Positions 1 through 5,608 are shown, counted from the first letter of the stretch. The stretch is 5,640 nucleotides of DNA from Actinomycetes bacterium (GCA_023386675.1 JAEWJG010000277.1:1-5640), one strand, 5' to 3'. Translations and numbers: made by a program. Notes: a model not told the origin generated them from the sequence alone.

Positions 1-41
1 CGCCGTCCCGGGTGCATGCATTGCGGCGTGTTGCGTCAACC
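1..41. repeat. Hairpin unit 0, left arm truncated
   Basis: Only the last bases of the left arm (1-5) are in the window. They are followed by a loop ending GTGCATGCATT and a complete right arm at 23-41. The loop contains the 8-bp palindrome TGCATGCA, as in unit 3 and unlike units 1 and 2. Confidence 0.8.
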
Positions 42-94
42 GGATGCGCAGGCGCCGGCCCGGTCGGCCGCGCAGAAGCTTGCCCGCCCGATGT

Positions 95-148
95 GGTTGA
101 CGCAACACGCCGCCCCCGTAACGCGCATTGCGGCGTGTCGCGTCAACC
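95..148. repeat. Hairpin unit 1
   Basis: The left arm GGTTGACGCAACACGCCGC (95-113) pairs with the right arm at 130-148 across a 16-nt loop (114-129). The arms match except for A104 opposite C139. That is a mismatch in a plus-strand transcript but a U-G wobble in a minus-strand one. Confidence 0.88.
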
Positions 149-201
149 GGATGCGCAGGCGCCGGCGCGGACAGCGGCGCAGGAGGGTGCCCGCCCGATG
201 T

Positions 202-255
202 GGTTGACGCAACACGCCGCCCCCGTAACGTGCATTGCGGCGTGTCGCGTCAACT
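202..255. repeat. Hairpin unit 2
   Basis: The left arm at 202-220 pairs with the right arm at 237-255 across a 16-nt loop (221-236). It carries the same T-to-C change (C246) as unit 1, and its loop differs from the unit 1 loop by one base. Units 1 and 2 are therefore probably recent duplicates of each other. Confidence 0.88.
204..231 (+). promoter_or_regulatory. Candidate promoter inside repeat unit 2
   Basis: TTGACG (204-209, five of six bases of the -35 consensus) is followed after 16 bp by TAACGT (226-231), which fits the actinobacterial TANNNT -10 pattern. It points toward the gene starting at 396. Unit 1 has the same arrangement with TAACGC (97-102 and 119-124), and unit 3 has the -35-like element without a -10. 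Since TTGACG is part of the invariant arm, the match may be incidental. No better promoter is visible between 232 and 395. Confidence 0.35.
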
Positions 256-308
256 GGATGTGTTGGTGGCAGCGCGGGCAGCGGCGCAGGAGGGTGCCCG
301 CCAGATGT

Positions 309-362
309 GGTTGACGCAACACGCCGTCGCGGGTGCATGCATTGCGGCGTGTTGCGTCAACT
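309..362. repeat. Hairpin unit 3, proximal to the lactate-oxidising gene
   Basis: The left arm at 309-327 pairs with the right arm at 344-362. The 17-bp core (310-326 with 345-361) is perfect, making this the most stable hairpin of the array. The loop resembles that of unit 0 (GTGCATGCATT). The arm ends 33 bp before the GTG start of the next gene, so the hairpin would sit in its 5' leader if transcription begins upstream. Confidence 0.88.
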
Positions 363-382
363 GGATGCGGAGGGTGCCGGGT

Positions 383-387
383 GGAGG
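383..387 (+). promoter_or_regulatory. Ribosome binding site that sets the GTG start at 396
   Basis: GGAGG lies eight bases before the GTG at 396. The in-frame alternatives, ATG at 333 inside the hairpin loop and GTG at 381, have no comparable site, so this decides the start. Confidence 0.75.
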
Positions 388-395
388 ATGGGGGC

Positions 396-1694
396 GTGAG
401 CAGCGCAGGCAGGGACGCCCAGTCGGAGATCTACCGGGACGGGGTGGCGGGGCGGAGGCCGCGCATCCCTGTGGGGTTCCGGCAGCTGGAGCGCGCGGCC
501 CAGCGGCGGATGAGCCGCGCGGGGTTCGCGTACATAGCCGGCTCCGCGGGGCTCGAGCGCACAACGCAGGCCAACCTCGACGCGTTCGCGCGGCGGCGCA
601 TCGTGCCACGGGTGCTGCGCGACGTCTCCCACCGCGACCTCTCGGTCGAGTTGTTCGGCGTCCGCCGCCCCACTCCCCTGCTGCTCGCCCCGATCGGCGT
701 GCTGGAGCTGGCGCGGCGCGGAGGGGATGCGGCGGCCGCGCGGGCGGCCGCCTCCCTCGGCGTCCCGGTCACCCTCTCGACCCAGGCGTCGCAGCCGATG
801 GAGGAGGTCGCGGCGGCCATGGATGCGGTCGCGCCCGGCGCGTCCCGCTGGTTCCAGCTGTACTGGAGCTCGTCCCGCGATCTGGTCGCCAGCCTCGTCG
901 CGCGCGCGGAAGCGTCCGGATGCGAAGCGATCGTCGTCACGCTCGACACCCACGTGCTCGGCTGGCGTCCGCGCGACCTCGACCTCGGCTACCTGCCGTT
1001 CAGCCGCGGCCTCGGCATCGCCCAGTACACCAGCGACCCGGTGTTCCAGGAGCTCGTGAGCGAGCGCGCGGCCCGCGGCGGGCGCCCGGCGACCACCCCG
1101 ACGCCGGCCGCGCTCGCGTCGTTCGCGAGCATCCTGCGCCACCACCCGGGACCGCTGCGCGAAAAGCTGCGGTCGGGCGAGCCGCTGGCCGCCGTCGAGA
1201 CCTTCCTCGACGTGTTCGCCGACCCGTCCCTCACCTGGGACGACCTGGCGTTCCTGCGCGACCGCACGCGCCTGCCGATCGTGCTGAAGGGCGTGCTGCA
1301 TCCCGACGACGCCCGGCGCGCGCTCGACGCCGGGATGGACGCGGTGCAGGTCTCGAACCACGGCGGCCGCCAGATCGACGGCGAGGTCGCGGCGCTGGAT
1401 GCGCTGCCCGGCGTCGTCGAGGCGGTCGACGGCCGCATCCCCGTGCTGTTCGACAGCGGCATCCGGAGCGGGTCGGACGCGGTGGTCGCCCTCGCGCTCG
1501 GTGCCAGAGCCGTCGGGATCGGCCGACCGTACGCCTACGCCTTGGCGCTGGGCGGCGAGGAGGGCGTCCACGAGCTGCTCCGCAACACGATCGCCGAGCT
1601 CGACATCACGCTGGGTCTCGCCGGCGTGCGCAGCGTCCAGGACCTGGACGCACGCATCCTGGACGGCCGGCGCGACGCGGCGCTGCTCAGCTGA
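396..1694 (+). CDS. FMN-dependent alpha-hydroxy-acid oxidoreductase, lactate 2-monooxygenase type
   Basis: This is a 432-residue FMN-dependent TIM-barrel enzyme of the lactate oxidase/monooxygenase family. Lactate 2-monooxygenase turns L-lactate and oxygen into acetate, CO2 and water in the cytoplasm. Visible marks are a SEIYRDG N-terminus, substrate-side Tyr46 in FAYIAGSAG, LLLAPIG, FQLYWSS with Gln154 and Tyr156, TLDTHVLGWRPRDLDLGYLPF from about 182, Lys298 in VLKG, catalytic His322 and Arg325 in SNHGGRQ, then DSGIRSG and GIGRPYAYALALGG. The GWRPRDL segment favours the monooxygenase branch over glycolate oxidase. The loop between SDPVF (213-217) and DPSLTWDD (276) is 58 residues, against about 31 in the Mycobacterium smegmatis enzyme as I recall it. 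GTG 396 is preferred because GGAGG precedes it and the family starts near the SEIY motif. The substrate could be another 2-hydroxy acid. The gene sits alone downstream of the hairpin array. Confidence 0.88.
   Translation: MSSAGRDAQSEIYRDGVAGRRPRIPVGFRQLERAAQRRMSRAGFAYIAGSAGLERTTQANLDAFARRRIVPRVLRDVSHRDLSVELFGVRRPTPLLLAPIGVLELARRGGDAAAARAAASLGVPVTLSTQASQPMEEVAAAMDAVAPGASRWFQLYWSSSRDLVASLVARAEASGCEAIVVTLDTHVLGWRPRDLDLGYLPFSRGLGIAQYTSDPVFQELVSERAARGGRPATTPTPAALASFASILRHHPGPLREKLRSGEPLAAVETFLDVFADPSLTWDDLAFLRDRTRLPIVLKGVLHPDDARRALDAGMDAVQVSNHGGRQIDGEVAALDALPGVVEAVDGRIPVLFDSGIRSGSDAVVALALGARAVGIGRPYAYALALGGEEGVHELLRNTIAELDITLGLAGVRSVQDLDARILDGRRDAALLS
1687..1694. other. Shared palindrome holding two convergent stop codons
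   Basis: TCAGCTGA is a perfect palindrome. Its right end, TGA (1692-1694), stops the plus-strand gene, and its left end, TCA (1687-1689), is the TGA stop of the minus-strand gene. The two coding regions overlap tail to tail by 8 bp, leaving no room for an intergenic terminator. Confidence 0.9.
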
Positions 1695-2094
1695 CAGACG
1701 CCCCGATCAGCGACAGCAGCGCCTGGGCGTACGCCGTCGCCGCGTCGTCGTGCTCGTAGAACCGCTCCTCGCCGCCGAAGAACACCGTCACCCGGTAGCC
1801 GTCGGGCGTGCGCGCGAGGTGGCGGAAGCTGCCGCCGAGCAGCTCGCGCAGCTGGTCCTCGCGCGGGATCCACAGCGCGTCCTCGACGGCGAGTGAGTCG
1901 AGCGCCCACTCGGTCGTCCCGTTGAATCCGAGGATCGTGCCGGTGTCGAAGTGGTGCGGCTCGATGGTCATCTCGCTGACCGTGAACTTCTCGCCCTCCA
2001 TCCCGGGCCGGTCGATGGCGAACGTGTCGCCCGACGCCGGCTGCCAGCGCAGGCCGGCAGCGCGCAGCTGCCGCGCGATGTCCTCTGCGATCAT
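1687..2094 (-). CDS. Conserved protein of unknown function, 135 aa
   Basis: No enzymatic function can be read from this sequence. It resembles a small family I recall from Microbacteriaceae, where relatives are sometimes labelled pilus assembly protein CpaE. Nothing supports that label: CpaE is a much larger receiver/ParA-like ATPase, and there is no P-loop, membrane segment or signal peptide here. Visible features are an N-terminal helix-like segment (MIAEDIARQLRAAGLRW), the probable family core at about residues 39-90 with SEMTIE, GFNGTTEWALDS and PREDQLRELLG, and a C-terminal AAATAYAQALLSLI-like helix (about 118-130). The ATG follows GAGAGGA (2101-2107 on the plus strand) by six bases. It starts 30 bp after the MDR gene on the same strand, so co-transcription is likely. 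Confidence 0.8.
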   Translation of the reverse strand: MIAEDIARQLRAAGLRWQPASGDTFAIDRPGMEGEKFTVSEMTIEPHHFDTGTILGFNGTTEWALDSLAVEDALWIPREDQLRELLGGSFRHLARTPDGYRVTVFFGGEERFYEHDDAATAYAQALLSLIGASVS

Positions 2095-2124
2095 GGATGC
2101 TCCTCTCGGCGGCCTGGGCCGCGG

Positions 2125-3048
2125 TCAGTCGGTGACGATGACGACCTTGCCGCGCAGGTGGCCGCCTTCGAGCCGCCCGAACGCCTCGACCGTCCGCTCG
2201 ATGGGGTAGATGGAGTCGATGGGCAGCACCAGCTCGTTCTCGGCGAGGAGCTCGGCCAGCTCGGCGAGCTCCGCGTTCCCGGCTGCGCGGCCGCCGACGT
2301 TGCGGGCGCCGTGGGCGTCCGGGCCGAAGGCGGCGATCGAGTTGACGCGCTCGATCGGCACGCCGAGCTCGAGCGCCGCCTCGATCGTGTCGGGTCCGTG
2401 GTTGTCGAGCACGACGGTCACGCGGTCGTCGTCGATGAGGTCGCGGACGCGGTCCGCCAGCCCCTCGCCGTAGGTGACCGGGATGACGCCGAGCGATTCG
2501 AGGAACTCGTGGTTCTCCTCCCCCGCCGTGCCGATCACAGTGGCGCCGGACCGCACCGCCAGCTGCGCCGCGAGCACCCCGACCCCGCCCGCCGCTGCGC
2601 TCACGAGCACCGTGTCCCGCTCGTGGATGTCGGCCGCGCGCACCGTCGCCATCGCCGTGCGTCCTGCGACGCCGAGCGAACCGGCGGCCTCGAACGTCAG
2701 CGGGTCCGGCTTCGCGATGACCTGCCCGTCCTCGGCCACGACGACGAAGTCGGCGACGGATGCGAACGGCGCCGTGCCGAGCACCGCCTGCCCGAGTTCG
2801 AACCGGGTCACACCTTCACCCAGCTCCTCCACGAAACCCGCGAAGTCCTGCCCGATGCCGCTCGGGAGCGTGACGCCGCTCCGCGCCGCCGCCTGCTCCG
2901 ACCGGTACGCCTTGTAGTCCATCGGGTTGAGCCCGGCCGCCATCACGCGCACGAGGAGCTGGCCGGGGCCGGGCCAGGGTCTCTCCCGCTCGACCACCTG
3001 CAGGTAGTCGCGGGAACCGAACTCCTCGAACTGGACGAAACGCGGCAC
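2125..3048 (-). CDS. NADP-dependent oxidoreductase, MDR superfamily, quinone-oxidoreductase-like
   Basis: This 307-residue protein matches the usual length of the zinc-less quinone oxidoreductase branch of the medium-chain dehydrogenase/reductases. It should use NADPH to reduce quinones, enones or similar carbonyl compounds in the cytoplasm. The N-terminal GroES-like domain has VRVMAAGLNPMDYK (about 33-46) and GIGQDFAGFVEELGEGV (65-80). The nucleotide-binding fold has the glycine-rich AAAGGVG turn at 151-157, followed by VLAAQLA. The C-terminus, EGGHLRGKVVIVTD, is typical. The protein has no cysteine at all, so neither catalytic nor structural zinc sites exist. The start is GTG, with AAGGAG seven bases upstream (3056-3061 on the plus strand). 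It lies 75 bp after pfkA and 30 bp before the 135-aa gene. The physiological substrate cannot be told from sequence. Confidence 0.9.
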   Translation of the reverse strand: MPRFVQFEEFGSRDYLQVVERERPWPGPGQLLVRVMAAGLNPMDYKAYRSEQAAARSGVTLPSGIGQDFAGFVEELGEGVTRFELGQAVLGTAPFASVADFVVVAEDGQVIAKPDPLTFEAAGSLGVAGRTAMATVRAADIHERDTVLVSAAAGGVGVLAAQLAVRSGATVIGTAGEENHEFLESLGVIPVTYGEGLADRVRDLIDDDRVTVVLDNHGPDTIEAALELGVPIERVNSIAAFGPDAHGARNVGGRAAGNAELAELAELLAENELVLPIDSIYPIERTVEAFGRLEGGHLRGKVVIVTD

Positions 3049-3053
3049 GGACG

Positions 3054-3080
3054 GGCTCCTTCCCCTGGTACGAGGGAGCC
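3054..3080 (-). promoter_or_regulatory. Possible hairpin covering the MDR gene's ribosome binding site
   Basis: On the minus strand GGCTCC (3075-3080) can pair with GGAGCC (3054-3059), six perfect base pairs over a 15-nt loop. GGAGCC overlaps the AAGGAG site of the GTG start at 3048. No T-run follows, so it is not an ordinary terminator. In GC-rich DNA a 6-bp stem can arise by chance. Confidence 0.3.
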
Positions 3081-3123
3081 TATCCCCGGCGGCTTCGGTC
3101 GGGCAGGGCAGTGGAGCGGATGC

Positions 3124-4152
<1,029 letters not shown>

Positions 4153-4179
4153 GCTGCTCCGTTTCGAGTCCGTGCTTGA

Positions 4180-4208
4180 ATCATGCCCGCCTGCGCGCGG
4201 CTGCACAA
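4180..4208 (-). promoter_or_regulatory. Candidate pfkA promoter
   Basis: Reading the minus strand, TTGTGC (4203-4208) and CATGAT (4180-4185) are separated by exactly 17 bp. They match the -35 and -10 consensus at three and four of six bases. The start point would be near 4173, giving a 5' leader of about 20 nt before the ATG at 4152. The spacer is very GC-rich. The alternative is read-through from the CYTH gene. Confidence 0.38.
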
Positions 4209-4248
4209 AATCGCACTGGACGGATGATGGCCCCCGGTGGTAGGCGGA

Positions 4249-4872
4249 TCAGAGGCCGAGGGCTCGCTGCAGCTTCGACGAGCTCTCCGACGGGCGGGCG
4301 CCCGCGGCCCGCAGGCGCTCCTCGATCGCGTCGAGAAGGGCTTCTCGGCGCTCGCGCTTGTCCGGCGCGCCCGCCAGCAGCTCGACCTCCCACTCGCGCC
4401 ACTCCAGCGTGCCGCCCGACCGCAGGTTCTCGCTGCGGACGTGGTCGTCGGTCAGCTCGGCGAGGTCGAACCCGGCCGCATCCTGCAGCACGACGCTGTC
4501 GCGCTGATTCGTCACCCGGGCGATCGGCACCAGCGCCTCGTCGCCGATCAGCGGGCGCAGGTGCTCCCGCAGCGCGGCCGGCGGCTCGTCGCCCTCGGTG
4601 AGCGGCCAGTGCAGCTCGGTGCGGCCCTCGTCGGCCGGCTCCTTGATGTGCCAGCCGGCGTCGTGGCCGCCGCGGCGGACGCGGACCGCCGTGCTGTGCT
4701 GCGCCAGGGTCAGGTCGGCGGTGTCGAAGTAGGTGGCGACGAGGTCATGCCGCACGGGCTCGTTCTGGACCGCGACGGCGCCGACGCCGACGAGCTGCGG
4801 GTGCCGGGCGTCGGCGTCCACGTCGTACTTGCGCTCGATCTCGACCTGGGAGCGGTGCTGCTGGTCCGGCAT
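4249..4872 (-). CDS. CYTH-domain protein, triphosphate tunnel metalloenzyme family
   Basis: This is a 207-residue CYTH protein. The family includes inorganic triphosphatases, thiamine triphosphatases and class IV adenylate cyclases, which bind triphosphate in an eight-stranded tunnel with divalent metal. The signature EXEXK is present as Glu11, Glu13 and Lys15 in VEIERKYDV. It is followed by YFDT (48-51), AVRVRRGG (62-69) with Arg64 and Arg66, WHIKEP (74-79) with Lys77, Arg84 and Glu86 in GRTELHWPL, Arg124, the acidic WEVEL (161-165), and the C-terminal SKLQRAL (199-205). All expected tunnel residues seem present. There is no CHAD domain, which is often fused to CYTH in bacteria; the protein ends right after the CYTH fold. 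A triphosphatase role is the safest inference. The start at ATG 4872 has only a poor GGGTGG-like site directly before it. It is divergent from the DUF3224 gene and upstream of pfkA. Confidence 0.9.
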   Translation of the reverse strand: MPDQQHRSQVEIERKYDVDADARHPQLVGVGAVAVQNEPVRHDLVATYFDTADLTLAQHSTAVRVRRGGHDAGWHIKEPADEGRTELHWPLTEGDEPPAALREHLRPLIGDEALVPIARVTNQRDSVVLQDAAGFDLAELTDDHVRSENLRSGGTLEWREWEVELLAGAPDKRERREALLDAIEERLRAAGARPSESSSKLQRALGL

Positions 4873-4901
4873 CCACCCTGTCTAGTCCACATTCCCGCGG
4901 A

Positions 4902-4913
4902 CGCGAAATCGCG
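4902..4913. repeat. 12-bp palindrome between two divergent genes
   Basis: CGCGAAATCGCG has 5-bp complementary arms around two central A residues. It lies inside the larger pair CCCGCG (4894-4899) and CGCGGG (4910-4915). It sits in the 76-bp gap between the CYTH and DUF3224 starts, ending 23 bp before the DUF3224 -10 box. An operator is possible; chance is also possible at this GC content. Confidence 0.4.
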
Positions 4914-4936
4914 GGCGCGCTGTCGGCGGCCTCCTC

Positions 4937-4942
4937 TACGGT
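4937..4942 (+). promoter_or_regulatory. -10 box of a probable leaderless promoter (DUF3224 gene)
   Basis: TACGGT fits TANNNT and ends six bases before the ATG at 4949, placing the transcription start on or next to the A of the ATG. No purine-rich Shine-Dalgarno site precedes the ATG, which agrees with leaderless initiation. No good -35 is visible at 16-18 bp. Confidence 0.55.
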
Positions 4943-4948
4943 GAACGC

Positions 4949-5341
4949 ATGACTGCTGAGACGATCACCGCCCGCTTCGAGGTCACCGGCTGGGATCCGG
5001 CCGAGCTGCCCGGCATCGAGGGCGACTGGCTGGGTGCGGTGCTCATGCGCAAGACGTATACGGAGGGGCTGGTCGGCGAGTCGGTCGCCCATTTCGTCTC
5101 CTCCGGCACCGAGGAGGGCGGCCGCGGGTATCTCGCCGCCGAGCGGATCACCGGGCGGCTCGACGACGGCCGCGAGGGGTCGTTCACGGTGCACCACGGC
5201 GCGCTGCAGCATCCCGACGACCCGTCCGCGTTCGCCTATATCGTGCCGGGGACGGGCACGGGCGACTTCGCCGGTTTCAGCGGACGTGCACGGATCGAGC
5301 ACGACGACCGCGGGCCGTATTTCGTCTTCGAGCTCGACTGA
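4949..5341 (+). CDS. DUF3224 domain-containing protein
   Basis: This 130-residue protein matches the DUF3224 family, small single-domain bacterial proteins predicted to be mostly beta-strand; no biochemical function is established to my knowledge. It opens with the usual short strand TITARFEVTGWDP (5-17). The family features then follow: LAAERITGRLDDGREGSFTVHHGALQ (62-87), with paired histidines 82 and 83, and VPGTGTGDFAGFSGRARI (99-116). There is no signal peptide, membrane segment or cysteine, so it should be cytoplasmic. The ATG at 4949 is chosen because the N-terminus fits the family and a -10 box stands exactly six bases upstream, implying a leaderless transcript. It is transcribed away from the CYTH gene and is followed after 43 bp by the acidic-protein gene, which has its own promoter. 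Confidence 0.9.
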   Translation: MTAETITARFEVTGWDPAELPGIEGDWLGAVLMRKTYTEGLVGESVAHFVSSGTEEGGRGYLAAERITGRLDDGREGSFTVHHGALQHPDDPSAFAYIVPGTGTGDFAGFSGRARIEHDDRGPYFVFELD

Positions 5342-5349
5342 TCCGGCGC

Positions 5350-5378
5350 TTCACCCGTCCGGCGACCGGCGGTACCCT
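5350..5378 (+). promoter_or_regulatory. Probable leaderless promoter of the acidic-protein gene
   Basis: TTCACC (5350-5355, four of six -35 bases) and TACCCT (5373-5378, TANNNT) are 17 bp apart. The -10 ends six bases before the ATG at 5385. This is the best promoter match in the window and predicts transcription starting on the ATG. It lies wholly in the 43-bp gap after the DUF3224 stop codon. Confidence 0.6.
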
Positions 5379-5384
5379 CGGGGC

Positions 5385-5585
5385 ATGAGCGACCCCAGAG
5401 GACGTGAATACAGCGGAGACGACGACCTCGACGACTTCGTCGAGGCGCAGGAGACCGACTACGAGCCGGAGCCGGTGATCCACGACCCGGAGGACGTGCC
5501 CGTCGTCGACGACGAGGACGACGAGCTGCTCCCCGACGACGACCGCCCGGTCCCGCTCGACCCCGACGACGCCGAGATCGCCTGA
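5385..5585 (+). CDS. Small very acidic protein of unknown function, 66 aa
   Basis: I do not recognise a family. The protein has 19 Asp and 9 Glu in 66 residues (about 42%), with three Arg, one His, no Lys and no Cys. Its predicted net charge is about -25, so it is probably disordered and soluble. The acidic residues come in runs, including GDDDLDDF near residues 11-18, VVDDEDDELL near 40-49 and PDDDR near 50-54, separated by Pro/Val-rich linkers, with a final PLDPDDAEIA. The open frame extends upstream to 5034, but that part is only a shifted reading of the DUF3224 gene. ATG 5385 is favoured by the well-placed promoter and the abrupt change to coherent acidic composition. The high GC makes GAC-rich frames common, so expression is probable but not certain. 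Binding a basic partner or cations would be speculation. Confidence 0.68.
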   Translation: MSDPRGREYSGDDDLDDFVEAQETDYEPEPVIHDPEDVPVVDDEDDELLPDDDRPVPLDPDDAEIA

Positions 5586-5587
5586 CC

Positions 5588-5608
5588 CGAGCCGCCGAGC
5601 CGCCGAGC
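5588..5608. repeat. Short 8-bp tandem repeat after the acidic-protein gene
   Basis: CGAGCCGC occurs twice in direct tandem and is followed by a partial CGAGC. It begins three bases after the TGA. The remaining bases to 5640 include an AGGAAAAAC stretch but no start codon in usable position, convincing terminator or RNA gene. Confidence 0.6.

Larger units (their letters stand above)
1..362. repeat. 107-bp tandem hairpin-repeat array
   Basis: There is no credible gene here; the sequence is a tandem array with an exact 107-bp period. A right arm, GCGGCGTGTTGCGTCAACC, starts at 23, 130, 237 and 344, and its reverse complement starts at 95, 202 and 309. Both arm types therefore recur at exactly 107 bp. 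Each full unit is a 19-nt arm, a 16-nt loop, the complementary 19-nt arm and a 53-bp spacer. By eye the spacers at 42-94, 149-201 and 256-308 are about 85-87% identical to their neighbours. The window begins inside a left arm (CGCCG at 1-5), so the array probably continues leftwards. Short open frames across it only mirror the repeat and have no protein character. I do not recognise the family. It is REP-like in build, but tandem and long-period. Confidence 0.93.

Noticed and set aside
12..338. Roughly 100-aa open frames inside the repeat array on both strands
   Set aside because: They only translate the tandem DNA repeat. The 107-bp period is not a multiple of three, so no protein repeat is kept in frame, and no ribosome binding sites fit.
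1..362. CRISPR array
   Set aside because: Spacers are related to one another, repeats occur in both orientations, and no cas gene is present.
1..362. Series of intrinsic terminators
   Set aside because: The stems are strong, but no T-run follows any of them on either strand.
333..395. ATG at 333 or GTG at 381 as start of the lactate-monooxygenase-type protein
   Set aside because: ATG 333 lies in the hairpin loop and both add non-family residues. GGAGG is correctly spaced only for GTG 396.
128..1759. 543-aa plus-strand open frame starting in the repeat
   Set aside because: It overlaps the lactate-monooxygenase-type gene in another frame and is Arg/Ala/Pro-rich without motifs.
4153..4206. 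Longer pfkA start at 4206
   Set aside because: The 18 added residues precede the conserved MKIGILTSGG start and overlap the candidate promoter.
4873..4892. Leaderless promoter for the CYTH gene (TAGACA six bases before the ATG)
   Set aside because: Spacing matches the two leaderless genes, but TAGACA lacks the final T of TANNNT and no -35 is visible.
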